A stretch of DNA of 64,000 nucleotides, taken from assembly GCA_947586185.1 (NCBI GenBank), contig CANPXN010000007.1, positions 19,532-83,531 on the forward strand, in the 5' to 3' direction. Numbering within the stretch: the first letter of the stretch is position 1; every line of letters begins with the position of its first letter. The notes under the pieces were generated by a model that saw nothing but the letters and a program-made list of their open reading frames with translations, was not told the origin of the DNA and did not search any database. The DNA comes from an uncultured Clostridia bacterium. GTDB lineage: Bacteria > Bacillota > Clostridia > Oscillospirales > Ruminococcaceae. The position numbers were made by a program, and so were the translations under genes. Below are positions 21,222 through 31,522 of this stretch, in pieces.

Positions 21222-21335
21222 TTAATACTTATCAAAATATTCTTGCGGTTTCTCAATAAATTGTCCTATGTATAAACTCTCCATAAAAGAGTGATACGCT
21301 TGAGCAGAAAGGGTATATAAATCCCGTTCTTCTTT
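21222..21335 (-). pseudogene. possible C-terminal coding remnant of unknown protein
   Basis: Minus-strand open frame KEERDLYTLSAQAYHSFMESLYIGQFIEKPQEYFDKY* inside an unexplained ~290-nt gap; no upstream start. Confidence 0.3.
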
Positions 21336-21466
21336 TCAAAATAATTACCGCAATCAAATAAAGCTGTACAAACTGACTGAAAAATTATTGCATATTACTT
21401 GCAAAAAGCGCATCTATGTGTTATAATTAAAAAATACGAATAATATTTCAGAGGAGAGAATATAAA

Positions 21467-22294
21467 ATGTTTAAAATTGTTCATAAGCGTGTGCTTAATA
21501 CATCCGTTGTATTAATGAACATAGAAGCTCCGTTTATCGCTAAAAAAGCTCAAGCGGGACAGTTTATCATTTTCAGGATAGATGAAATGGGCGAAAGAGT
21601 TCCTTTGACTATTGCTGATTATGACAGAGAAAAGGGAACTATAACAATAATTTTTCAGATTGTTGGCAAAACTACCGAGCACCTTGCAACTCTTAACGAA
21701 GGAGATACTATCCTTGATGTTGCCGGTCCTCTTGGAATACCTACTCATGTTGACAGCAATGCAAAAAGAGTATGCGTTATAGGAGGCGGAGTTGGCTGCG
21801 CTATCGCATACCCTCAGGCAAAGGAGCTGTTTGGCAGGGGAGTAGAGGTTGATGTTATAGCAGGATTCAGAAATAAGGATATAGTGATTCTTGAGGATGA
21901 ATTTAAAGCTGTCAGCAATAACTTTATTCTTTGCACCGATGATGGAAGTAAGGGCAAAAAGGGATTTGTAACAGAAGCTCTCAAGGAACAAATTGACGCC
22001 GGAGTAAAGTATGACGCAGTTATAGCGATAGGACCTGTTCCTATGATGAAGTTTGTATGCGCTGTAACAAAGCCTTATGACATTAAAACTATAGTTTCCC
22101 TTAACCCTATTATGATTGACGGTACGGGTATGTGCGGTGGCTGCCGTGTAACTGTCGGCGGCGAAATCAAATATGCATGTGTGGACGGTCCTGATTTTGA
22201 TGGTCACCTTGTTGATTTTGATGAGCTTATGAAAAGAAATTCTACATACAGAGAGCAGGAACACAACTGCCGCATGATGAACAGTATTAAGTAA
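21467..22294 (+). CDS. nfnA: sulfide/dihydroorotate-type electron transfer flavoprotein, NfnA-like
   Basis: FAD/NAD-binding ferredoxin reductase fold with GTGMCGGCRVTVGGEIKYACVDGP Fe-S ligands; paired with NfnB-like gene. Confidence 0.8.
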   Translation: MFKIVHKRVLNTSVVLMNIEAPFIAKKAQAGQFIIFRIDEMGERVPLTIADYDREKGTITIIFQIVGKTTEHLATLNEGDTILDVAGPLGIPTHVDSNAKRVCVIGGGVGCAIAYPQAKELFGRGVEVDVIAGFRNKDIVILEDEFKAVSNNFILCTDDGSKGKKGFVTEALKEQIDAGVKYDAVIAIGPVPMMKFVCAVTKPYDIKTIVSLNPIMIDGTGMCGGCRVTVGGEIKYACVDGPDFDGHLVDFDELMKRNSTYREQEHNCRMMNSIK

Positions 22295-22307
22295 TCGGAG
22301 GTAAATA

Positions 22308-23693
22308 ATGGCTAATATGGCATTAAATAAGGTTCCTATGCCTGAACAGGAGCCTAAGGTTAGAGCAAGAAATTTTAAAGAAGTTACTTTGGGATATACT
22401 AAAGAAATGGCAATGGAGGAAGCTCAGCGCTGCTTGAACTGTAAGAACATGCCTTGTGTATCAGGATGCCCGGTTGGTGTAAGGATCCCGGAGTTTATCG
22501 CTCAGGTTGCAAAGGGTGATTTTGAAAAGGCATATGAAATTATTACTTCAACAAATTCACTTCCTGCTGTATGCGGACGTGTATGTCCTCAGGAAAATCA
22601 GTGTGAGGGTAAGTGCGTCAGAGGTATAAAGGGCGAACCTGTAGGTATAGGAAGACTTGAAAGATTTGTTGCTGATTATATGATGAATAAAGGCGTTTCA
22701 AAAGCTGAAAAGCCTGCTTCAAACGGACATAAGGTTGCAGTTATAGGTGCTGGACCTTCAAGTCTTACATGTGCCGGAGATCTTGCAAAGCTTGGATATG
22801 AAGTGACAATTTTTGAGGCTTTTCATACAGCCGGCGGTGTTTTAATGTATGGTATTCCGGAATTTAGACTTCCTAAGGCAATCGTTCAAAAAGAAATTAC
22901 CGCTTTAAAAGAGCTTGGCGTTGAAATAATGACGGATATGGTTATTGGTAAAGTTCTTTCTGTTGACGAAATTATGGAAATGGGATATGAAGCAGTATTT
23001 ATTGGTTCAGGTGCAGGACTTCCAAGATTCATGGGAATTGAGGGAGAATCATTGATCGGCGTATGCTCTGCCAATGAATATCTTACAAGAATCAATCTTA
23101 TGAAGGGTTATCTCGAAGAATACGATACTCCTGTAATCAAGTCAAAGGCTGTTGCAGTTGTCGGAGGCGGAAATGTTGCAATGGACGCTGCAAGAAGTGC
23201 ACTGAGAATGGGTGCTGATAAGGTTTACATAGTTTACAGACGCTCTGAAGCAGAAATGCCTGCCCGTAAGGAAGAGGTTCATCATGCCAAGGAGGAGGGA
23301 GTAGAATTCTTAAACCTCAATAATCCTGTTAAGATTATCGGAGATGAAAATGGTCGTGTTAAGGCAATGGAATGTATCCGAATGGAGCTTGGCGAGCCTG
23401 ATGAAAGCGGAAGAAGACGTCCTGAACCTGTTGAAGGTTCAAACTATGAGCTGCCTGTTGATACAGTTGTTATGTCCATAGGTACATCGCCTAATCCGCT
23501 TATCAGATCAACAACAGAGGGCCTTGAGGCTAATAAGCGTGGATGTCTTATTGTAAATGAGGACATGCTTACAACTAAGGAAGGCGTTTACGCTGGCGGT
23601 GACGCTGTAACTGGTGCGGCAACAGTCATTCTTGCTATGGGCGCTGGCAAGACTGCTGCAAAATCAATAGATGAATATATCAAGGCTAAATAA
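22308..23693 (+). CDS. nfnB: NfnB-like / glutamate synthase (NADPH) small-chain-like flavoprotein
   Basis: CLNCKNMPCVSGCPVGVRIPEFI, VCPQENQCEGKC, VIGAGPSSLTCAGDLAKLGYEVTIFEA. Confidence 0.82.
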   Translation: MANMALNKVPMPEQEPKVRARNFKEVTLGYTKEMAMEEAQRCLNCKNMPCVSGCPVGVRIPEFIAQVAKGDFEKAYEIITSTNSLPAVCGRVCPQENQCEGKCVRGIKGEPVGIGRLERFVADYMMNKGVSKAEKPASNGHKVAVIGAGPSSLTCAGDLAKLGYEVTIFEAFHTAGGVLMYGIPEFRLPKAIVQKEITALKELGVEIMTDMVIGKVLSVDEIMEMGYEAVFIGSGAGLPRFMGIEGESLIGVCSANEYLTRINLMKGYLEEYDTPVIKSKAVAVVGGGNVAMDAARSALRMGADKVYIVYRRSEAEMPARKEEVHHAKEEGVEFLNLNNPVKIIGDENGRVKAMECIRMELGEPDESGRRRPEPVEGSNYELPVDTVVMSIGTSPNPLIRSTTEGLEANKRGCLIVNEDMLTTKEGVYAGGDAVTGAATVILAMGAGKTAAKSIDEYIKAK

Positions 23694-23708
23694 TCAGGAG
23701 GATCATTA

Positions 23709-24155
23709 ATGACAAATATTTTTAATGTGTTTATTCCGAAAATTTTAATGGTGGCAAGTGGCAATGGTAATGGTAACGGCAATGGCAATGCCAACAGCAC
23801 ATCAGGATTATTATTTTCTATTCTTCCATTTGTAATCATTATTGTATTTTTCTACTTTATTCTTATTAGACCTCAGAGAAAAAAGGATAAGGAATCACAG
23901 CAGATGCGTTCAAACATCCAGATAGGCGATGAGATAATGACTATCGGCGGTATTGTTGGCTTTGTTGTAAGAAAGAATGAAGATACTGTTGTAATTGAAA
24001 CAGGCGGTGACAAAAGTAAGCTTCGTATCAAAATGTGGGCTGTACAGGAAAATCTCACTGTTCATGAAAATGAAGCAAAGGCAAAGGAAGCCATGGCTTC
24101 TGCAAAGAAAAATAAAAACAGTAAAAAAGACGAGGATGAATCAGCCTCAAATTGA
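23709..24155 (+). CDS. yajC: preprotein translocase subunit YajC
   Basis: PFVIIIVFFYFILIRPQRKKDKE, IQIGDEIMTIGGIVG; N-terminal GNGNGNGN stretch. Confidence 0.9.
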   Translation: MTNIFNVFIPKILMVASGNGNGNGNGNANSTSGLLFSILPFVIIIVFFYFILIRPQRKKDKESQQMRSNIQIGDEIMTIGGIVGFVVRKNEDTVVIETGGDKSKLRIKMWAVQENLTVHENEAKAKEAMASAKKNKNSKKDEDESASN

Positions 24156-24168
24156 TAAGAATATAAAT

Positions 24169-24199
24169 AAGACCACTTGGATATCCAAGTGGTCTTATT
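24169..24199. terminator. rho-independent terminator
   Basis: AAGACCACTTGGatatCCAAGTGGTCTT. Confidence 0.85.
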
Positions 24200-24241
24200 T
24201 TTTGTTATAAAAAATCCGGCAGCTAAAACTACCGGATAAAT

Positions 24242-24330
<89 letters not shown>

Positions 24331-24472
24331 ATAAATCATATAGCTTAAATATTATATCACAATGCTCGAAAAATGTCAAGTGTAAATTTTACATTTTTCA
24401 CTTTCAGCAATCGACATAAAAATTTATTACTATATTCTATAATAATAAAGGACAAAGTAAAACGGTGGTGAT

Positions 24473-25306
24473 ATGATGTGCATTTACCTTGATGTTCTTA
24501 TAGTGCTGAATATTTATGTAAATTATTTTCTCATTAAAGCGACTGCAAAGTTCACTCATAAGCCAGTTTCTTCATTGAGATGCGCTTTGTCAGCATTGGT
24601 CGGAAGTCTTTTTTCTCTTACGATATTGATAAGAAATATGCCAATTGCCGTTAGCATGTTGCTAAAGCTTATTGCGGCATTAACGATTGTGGCATTTTCG
24701 TTCGGAGTAAAAGATATGTTCGGATTTTTTAAGCAGACATTTTACTTTTATCTGATAAATTTTATGTTCGGCGGTATTGTTATGCTAATGTATATGACTT
24801 TCAAGCCGTCCTTTATGCTGTTTAACAATTCTTATTTTTACATAGATTTTTCACTTGTAAGCCTTGTAATATTTACACTAATAGCTTATGCAGCTATATC
24901 TGTATTTCGATTTTTCCTCGATAAATCCTCCGGAAGGAAAGGAAGCTACAAAGTAATTATAAGGAAAAACAATTCTGTAGCCGCCGTTGAAGCAATAGCT
25001 GACACTGGCAATGTACTTGTTGATGTGTTTACCGGAAAGCCTGTGATCATATGCGGAAAAAACGAGCTGAAATGTCTTGACGAAAGGTATGGAATGGATT
25101 TTAACCTAACTGATTATGTTTCCTGTGAGGGATGCCGTATTATTCCATATTCAACAATAGATAACTGTGGACTTATACAGGTTTTTGCCCCGGACGAAAT
25201 AATAATAAAAAACATTGAAAGCAACAGATCTGTTAAGGTCGATGCATTAATAGGGATTAATCCTAAGGATACACCGGCTATATTCAATCCTGGTTTGCTT
25301 GTATAA
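24473..25306 (+). CDS. spoIIGA: sigma-E processing peptidase SpoIIGA
   Basis: N-terminal membrane domain, aspartyl motif AIADTGNVLVD, located before sigE. Confidence 0.9.
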   Translation: MMCIYLDVLIVLNIYVNYFLIKATAKFTHKPVSSLRCALSALVGSLFSLTILIRNMPIAVSMLLKLIAALTIVAFSFGVKDMFGFFKQTFYFYLINFMFGGIVMLMYMTFKPSFMLFNNSYFYIDFSLVSLVIFTLIAYAAISVFRFFLDKSSGRKGSYKVIIRKNNSVAAVEAIADTGNVLVDVFTGKPVIICGKNELKCLDERYGMDFNLTDYVSCEGCRIIPYSTIDNCGLIQVFAPDEIIIKNIESNRSVKVDALIGINPKDTPAIFNPGLLV

Positions 25307-25462
25307 CCTTGCGGACATTTAATCCTTTCAGTAATGGATTTTACCTCACTGAGAGGCTGAGGAACAATACTCATTAAAGCGCAGATTGCAATCGTTGTAG
25401 TCTGATGCGAAATTATCATGACTTTAGTTTTATTTAATAATTTTATGGAGAGGTATGATATT

Positions 25463-26182
25463 ATGAAACATGTAAAGAACGCACTTATAAGGGTATATTA
25501 TATACTTATACAACGAACAAAATTCAAAAGCGATGATTATGTACATTACATAAACGGTTCGGATACTCTTCCGCCTCCCTTAACCAAGGCAGAAGAGGAG
25601 AAAACCTTTGAAGAATTGAAGAGTGACAGTCATGCTGCACGTGAAAAGCTTATTGTACATAACCTAAGGCTTGTAGTGTATATCGCCAAAAAGTTTGAAT
25701 CCACAGGAATAGGTATGGAAGACCTTGTTTCAATAGGGACTATAGGTCTTATAAAAGCGGTAAATACCTTTCGGCCTGATAAAAATATAAAGCTTGCAAC
25801 TTACGCTTCAAGATGTATTGAAAATGAAATACTCATGTTTTTAAGAAAATCTTCTCAATACAGAAATGAGATTTCAATAGATGAACCTCTTAATATAGAC
25901 TGGGACGGAAATGAACTCCTGCTGTCAGATATTTTAGGAACAGACGACGATATTGTTAATAAAGGAATTGAATCCGAAGCGGAAAAGTTTATGCTCAGGG
26001 AGGCAGTGGACGGTCTTAATGGAAGGGAAAAGGAGATAATGCAGATGCGGTTCGGGCTTGTTGATGGAAAGGAGAAAACTCAGAAGGAAGTTGCGGAAAT
26101 CATTGGAATTTCACAGTCGTATATATCAAGACTTGAAAAAAAGATAATAAAAAAGCTTCGTGTTGAAATGGAAAAGATTTAG
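25463..26182 (+). CDS. sigE: RNA polymerase sporulation sigma factor SigE
   Basis: [17 protein letters not shown] (pro-sequence processing region), [34 protein letters not shown], synteny. Confidence 0.92.
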   Translation: MKHVKNALIRVYYILIQRTKFKSDDYVHYINGSDTLPPPLTKAEEEKTFEELKSDSHAAREKLIVHNLRLVVYIAKKFESTGIGMEDLVSIGTIGLIKAVNTFRPDKNIKLATYASRCIENEILMFLRKSSQYRNEISIDEPLNIDWDGNELLLSDILGTDDDIVNKGIESEAEKFMLREAVDGLNGREKEIMQMRFGLVDGKEKTQKEVAEIIGISQSYISRLEKKIIKKLRVEMEKI

Positions 26183-26256
26183 GCAAAAATTTCATGTATT
26201 ACAACTGCCATAAAAGCCAATAATTACTATATCAACAATTGTGAGGTAATTTGTGT

Positions 26257-27030
26257 ATGGCTTATAATAAAGTTGTAATTTCAGGAATCAACACATCAAA
26301 GCTTACAGTACTGAAAGAAAGCGAAAAGATATCTCTTTTGAAGGAGTATCAGGCTACGGGAAGCAAGGAGGCAAAAGACAAGCTTATAAATGGAAATCTA
26401 AGACTTGTCCTTAGTGTAATACAAAAGTTTACTAACAGGGGAGAAGATATAGACGATTTATTTCAGATAGGCGTAGTAGGCTTAATCAAAGCTATAAATA
26501 ACTTTGACCTTTCTAAAGAAGTAAGGTTTTCAACTTATTGCGTACCAATGATTTCGGGAGAGGTGCGCAGATATCTGAGAGACTACAATCACATAAAAGT
26601 AAGCCGCTCAATGCGTGATCTTGCATATCGTGCCATGCAGGTTAAAGAGCAACTGACAACCAAGAATCAGAAAGAGCCTACGATTGATCAGATTGCCAAG
26701 GAGCTTGAAGCAGACAGAGCTGATGTGGTTATAGCTCTTGAGAGCGTGAGCGATCCTATTTCTCTTTATGAGCCGGTTTATTCAGATTCCGGAGATACCC
26801 TCTATGTGCTTGATCAGATAGGCGACAAAAATGATGTTGATAGCTGGTTGGATGAAATTTCACTTAGAGAAGCCATAAAGGCACTTCAGCCAAGAGAAAA
26901 GAATATTCTCTATCTTCGTTTTTTTCAAGGAAAAACACAGGTTGAAGTTGCAAATGAAATCGGTATTTCTCAGGCTCAGGTTTCGCGTCTTGAAAAAGGT
27001 GCTCTTGTAAAGGTTAAAGGTCAGATATGA
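26257..27030 (+). CDS. sigG: RNA polymerase sporulation sigma factor SigG
   Basis: NKVVISGINTSKLTVLKESEK N-terminus and VPMISGEVRRYLRDYNHIKVSRSMRD. Confidence 0.93.
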   Translation: MAYNKVVISGINTSKLTVLKESEKISLLKEYQATGSKEAKDKLINGNLRLVLSVIQKFTNRGEDIDDLFQIGVVGLIKAINNFDLSKEVRFSTYCVPMISGEVRRYLRDYNHIKVSRSMRDLAYRAMQVKEQLTTKNQKEPTIDQIAKELEADRADVVIALESVSDPISLYEPVYSDSGDTLYVLDQIGDKNDVDSWLDEISLREAIKALQPREKNILYLRFFQGKTQVEVANEIGISQAQVSRLEKGALVKVKGQI

Positions 27031-27060
27031 AAGCAGCCGGGTGTGTAATCCGGCTGCTTT
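27030..27060. terminator. rho-independent terminator
   Basis: AAAGCAGCCGGgtgtgtaatCCGGCTGCTTT. Confidence 0.85.
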
Positions 27061-27075
27061 GGTTCAATATTGAAA

Positions 27076-27936
27076 TTAGCCTATGTAAAAGTCCAGAACA
27101 TCAAAAATCCATTCTTTAATATCTGAAAAAACGAACCCCATTTCAGCTGCTTTATCAGTGTTAATGCTGTAATCAGGCATTCCATTATAAGGCGCTTTAT
27201 CACCGGATATATCTAAAATGGCTTTCTTATGAATTTTACTTTCAGCATAATCAAGTATTTCTCTTATTGAAATTGTACCATTAGATGCACCGTTAACAGG
27301 ACCTTTAAAAAAGTCTGATTCGGTTATATAAGCCATAAACTTTCCTGCTTCATACGAATTAATAAAGCTCATTTTACAGTTTAAATTATCAATATTCATA
27401 GGCTGACTATTCCTTATATGGTCTATATAGAATTTAAGCCTGCCCGTGTAATCATCTTTACCCATTACAACGGGATACCTGACTGATACCACATTTTTAT
27501 CATTATAACATTGATTAATAGCGCACTCTGCCTGCTTTTTTACTTCATTGTAAGAATAATCTGCTCTGCTGCACCACATAAGCTTTTTCTTTGTAGGATC
27601 AAATTCTTCTTCCTTTGTATCAATGTGCAGTGGGTCGTATACAGCAGTACTGGACATATAAATGTACTTTCCAAACTCTGCTGATTCAAGAGTATTTTTA
27701 ATATCATTGGAGCAGTAAGCTGTTTTATCTATAATAGCATCGTAATATTTTCCTTTAAGGATACTGGTTATGCTTTCTTTATCATTTCGGTCATATATAA
27801 CACGATTTACATTATTTCCGAATGAGTCCGGTGTAATCCCTCTTGTAGCAATTGTTACAACATGTCCCTTTTTTATAAGCTCATATACCGTATGCACTCC
27901 AAAAAATCTTGTTCCGCCAAGAACTAAAATATTCAT
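27076..27936 (-). CDS. NAD-dependent epimerase/dehydratase
   Basis: MNILVLGGTRFFGVHTVYELIKKGH Rossmann motif. Confidence 0.85.
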   Translation of the reverse strand: MNILVLGGTRFFGVHTVYELIKKGHVVTIATRGITPDSFGNNVNRVIYDRNDKESITSILKGKYYDAIIDKTAYCSNDIKNTLESAEFGKYIYMSSTAVYDPLHIDTKEEEFDPTKKKLMWCSRADYSYNEVKKQAECAINQCYNDKNVVSVRYPVVMGKDDYTGRLKFYIDHIRNSQPMNIDNLNCKMSFINSYEAGKFMAYITESDFFKGPVNGASNGTISIREILDYAESKIHKKAILDISGDKAPYNGMPDYSINTDKAAEMGFVFSDIKEWIFDVLDFYIG

Positions 27937-28000
27937 TTTCTGCTCCATTTCAATAAACATTAACGATTTTACTTAAAAAGCGATAGTTAGTAATCACTTT

Positions 28001-28474
28001 TTATTGTAGCTTGCAAATCATTATGTATTCTTCTTCATTTTCATCAACCACCTCAAATCCAACTTTTCGATACATATTAACTGCATAATTGGCTTTCTGT
28101 ACGGATAATGATGCCTGCTTATACCCTTTGTCTTTAAGAAGCTTGATCATGGCTCTCATAAGCGCTGTGCCTATTCCTAAATGCCTGTACTCCTCATAAA
28201 GAGATATAGCGAATGAAGGTGTTTCATCATCAACATGTCCGTAGTCGTTCATAATGCGCACCCATACTGCACCTATTATTTTCTCCTTTGTTTCAGCAAC
28301 TAAGCACCAATCGTCTGCCTTTCCAAAATCAGCAACATATATTTGTAGCTCAGGCTGTTCAATAATAGATTTTGGCGGCTTATCCATTCCTTTCGGAATA
28401 AAAATCGCTTCATATAAAAAATCAGATAATATTGGATATTCACTTTCTTTTATTTCTCTAATTTGATAGTCCAT
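28001..28474 (-). CDS. GNAT family N-acetyltransferase
   Basis: AISLYEEYRHLGIGTALMRAMIKLLKDKGYKQASLSVQKAN. Confidence 0.88.
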   Translation of the reverse strand: MDYQIREIKESEYPILSDFLYEAIFIPKGMDKPPKSIIEQPELQIYVADFGKADDWCLVAETKEKIIGAVWVRIMNDYGHVDDETPSFAISLYEEYRHLGIGTALMRAMIKLLKDKGYKQASLSVQKANYAVNMYRKVGFEVVDENEEEYIMICKLQ

Positions 28475-28529
28475 CTTATCAGCTCCATGTATAAATTAAA
28501 TTATAAAATTGACTACTCCACAAAAAACT

Positions 28530-31358
28530 CTATGCTAATTTCTGCTTTTTTCTGTGAAACATAACAATTGCAATAAAAGTAATCACACCCACAGCAGAGC
28601 TAAGCACACCGGCTAAAATACCAGGAGTTCTATATTTAAGCTCAATAAAATGATCGCCCTTTGTAATTTCAGCAGCCATATACATCCCGTTTGCCTTTAT
28701 AAGCTTCGATTTTTTGCCGTCAACAAAAACCTCCCAGCCCTCGCTGTAAGGCACAGAAAAGCACATTAATTCATTTTGTCCAGCAGAAACTGTACCTTTT
28801 ATATTATTGAAATTGACCTCAACATTTTCAAGGCAGTCTGCTTTAAGGCTATTAATACGCTGTTCATAATTATCCATAGGCTGGCATATAATATCCAAGG
28901 AATCAAACTTATATGTTCCGGGGCTATCGAATGTAAGCTCAATCTGAGTTTTTCCGTTTTGGCTGTAGCCCATATTAACCATATAATTGCTTTTATTGAA
29001 ATACCATATATATGATGGGGTTAAATATCTTATTTTCTTGCTTATGCCGGTGTTATCCTTAACCTTTATATATAAATTCCCTTTTTGATAATGCTTTAAT
29101 TCAGTTTTGCCAAGATATAGTCCCTCTCTGCTTTCATGACGGAATTCAGTACCGTTAAACCTCAAATTATTAAACAAAAGATAAGTTTCACTATTATCAA
29201 TGCCGTCAAAGCTCAGAGTAACCTTTGAATTTGAATTTTTTACTATAATGTACTTTGAAGTAATAGTAACATCATCTGAAGACGAAGTGTATTTAATGTT
29301 TTGCTGGGAAAATTCAGGAGTTCCCTTGCTAATTATCTCAGAATCATTTTCTAACACAGCATTCTGTAAAAGAACCTCCTGCTTTTCGGCAGCATTAAGC
29401 TTGTTATATTCGTCTTCTGTCATATATGAAGTATATGAGTATCCAATCGGCAGGGCATACATATTTTGATATATTTTTAACTTATCGTCTTCATCTATTT
29501 TTTTAAATCCATATGGAACAATCGCTTCACTGTATTTGTTTTCGCTTACATAATACTTTGTACATGCAAGTGCTTCAAGATAAGTACGATTGTCCACTCC
29601 CACATATTTGCTTGCAACCTTAATATCATTAACTCCTGAATCTGTAAGGAAGTTTACGATATTTCCATTTGATAAGCTATAGTATAGGCAAAGACCGTTC
29701 TGACCATAGGCAAGTGAAGAATTAAGCAGATATTTTTTCTTTGGTTTTTTCTGATCATATCTGAAAAAGCTATCATCATCAATCTGCGAAATACTCTTAG
29801 CAGCGGTCTGCTGCAAATATTTATAACCACTGCCCAATTGCATAAATTCATTTGTATAGTCATATCCACGGTAATTATACTGGAAAAAGCTATTTGATAT
29901 TATTCCGGCAGCAGCCAGTACATATAAAACGCCATAGAATCTGCGTTTGCCGTTATAACTATTTTCTATAAGTTTACATTTGCTAAACAGAAGTATAATG
30001 AGAACTGTTATAAGAAGAATAGTAATGGAGATATAGGTATCATATCTGTTTTGGTGAAAACCACACATTAAAACGCATAACACAAGATAAACAGCAGAAA
30101 TTATACCAAATCTTTTCTTTTCTTTTTTGTTAAGGTCTGACAGCTCCGGCAGCATAGCAGTAACTATATATGAAACAGCAAAGCAGTATCCATAAGACCA
30201 ACGGTTGGTTGCATAAGAAAATCCGTTGAAAACATGTCCAGCATATGGAACAAGAAGTAAAACTAACAAAATTATATATATAAGCTTTGTTGTGAAGTGC
30301 TTTTTCTTTTTACAGAATAATGCTATTACAGATGTAAATCCAGCCGCAGAAATGCCTATTGTAGTCCATGTGCTGGGCTTTGTGCTTGAAATCAAGCCTA
30401 CAGCAAAATTTCTGTAATATTTAAGACCATATAATATAGGTATATCTATATGAACCTTACTTCTTATATCAGTAGCAAACAGATATATAACAGGAATGAA
30501 AATTACTCCTGCCATAAGGACTCCTGTAAGATAATATCCTGATGTTTTTAAAACTGTGAAAATAAGGACTTTAAATAAGTGATTGTTTTTCTTAAAATTT
30601 AAAGAAAAAAATCTTATCACGGCATATATTATTGTAAGCAGCGTCAGTGAAAAAAGAAAATAAAAGTTACTTATCGTCGATACAAAGATCATGATAATAA
30701 ATAAGTAAGGCTTTTTTCCTAAAAGTATATTATCTATTCCTATAAAAATAAGGGGCAAGTAGATCATTGGATTTGCGAAAAAAGGATGCCTTACCGCAGC
30801 AAACAAAGCGAAACCGCTGAATGCATATATAAATGCCCCTGGCAGAACATATACTGCTTTTTTATTGTGATAAAAGCAGTAAGCTGAAAATGAAAGTCCT
30901 GCAAGATAAAGCCTAAGCAATACAAGGAAATTGTATAAATATTCAGTGTATGCCGGCTTAAAAAATACAGCAAGCAGATTCAACGGATCACCTGCAACAT
31001 AATAATGCAATGTAGTAATGATATCTGCGCCATACCCAAGGCTAAAATCCCACATTGGTACATTAAGGCTATGATCAATAAAAATTGTTTTAAGAATATT
31101 ACAAAGATATTGCCCATAATAAACAAGTGAGTTATAATGTTGTACAAATCCATCAGCAGGCGCTGACATAGCATTTGCGGCAGAATTTGCTCCTATCCAT
31201 ATAAAAGATTTGCCTGCACTTATATACGAAATAAATACACCTACCGCTAATAGTAAGAAAACTATAGTATATATAAGAATATACTTAGATTTTCTGTATT
31301 TTGTCTTTTTAAGATTTGACCATTCAGTATATATCTTTTTTTCTGAACAGTAATTCAT
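28530..31358 (-). CDS. YfhO family multi-pass membrane protein
   Basis: Large multi-TM protein with C-terminal VPYSEGWEVFVDGKKSKLIKANGMYMAAEITKGDHFIELKYRTPG, typical of YfhO. Confidence 0.85.
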   Translation of the reverse strand: MNYCSEKKIYTEWSNLKKTKYRKSKYILIYTIVFLLLAVGVFISYISAGKSFIWIGANSAANAMSAPADGFVQHYNSLVYYGQYLCNILKTIFIDHSLNVPMWDFSLGYGADIITTLHYYVAGDPLNLLAVFFKPAYTEYLYNFLVLLRLYLAGLSFSAYCFYHNKKAVYVLPGAFIYAFSGFALFAAVRHPFFANPMIYLPLIFIGIDNILLGKKPYLFIIMIFVSTISNFYFLFSLTLLTIIYAVIRFFSLNFKKNNHLFKVLIFTVLKTSGYYLTGVLMAGVIFIPVIYLFATDIRSKVHIDIPILYGLKYYRNFAVGLISSTKPSTWTTIGISAAGFTSVIALFCKKKKHFTTKLIYIILLVLLLVPYAGHVFNGFSYATNRWSYGYCFAVSYIVTAMLPELSDLNKKEKKRFGIISAVYLVLCVLMCGFHQNRYDTYISITILLITVLIILLFSKCKLIENSYNGKRRFYGVLYVLAAAGIISNSFFQYNYRGYDYTNEFMQLGSGYKYLQQTAAKSISQIDDDSFFRYDQKKPKKKYLLNSSLAYGQNGLCLYYSLSNGNIVNFLTDSGVNDIKVASKYVGVDNRTYLEALACTKYYVSENKYSEAIVPYGFKKIDEDDKLKIYQNMYALPIGYSYTSYMTEDEYNKLNAAEKQEVLLQNAVLENDSEIISKGTPEFSQQNIKYTSSSDDVTITSKYIIVKNSNSKVTLSFDGIDNSETYLLFNNLRFNGTEFRHESREGLYLGKTELKHYQKGNLYIKVKDNTGISKKIRYLTPSYIWYFNKSNYMVNMGYSQNGKTQIELTFDSPGTYKFDSLDIICQPMDNYEQRINSLKADCLENVEVNFNNIKGTVSAGQNELMCFSVPYSEGWEVFVDGKKSKLIKANGMYMAAEITKGDHFIELKYRTPGILAGVLSSAVGVITFIAIVMFHRKKQKLA

Positions 31359-31522
31359 AGTTGTCTCCTCCATATTCAATTGTCAAACTTCTACACAAGT
31401 ACATTATACTACTAATTTGTATTATTTGCAATGTTTTTACTCTTAAATTCTTGACAAAATGGAAATATTCATGTAATATTTTAACTAAAAATGGAAGTAC
31501 TTATTTGCATTAAGGAGAGTTT

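Noticed and set aside
23755-23800. CRISPR or minisatellite array
   Set aside because: No spaced direct repeats anywhere in the window fit CRISPR; this is a short coding Gly-Asn tract
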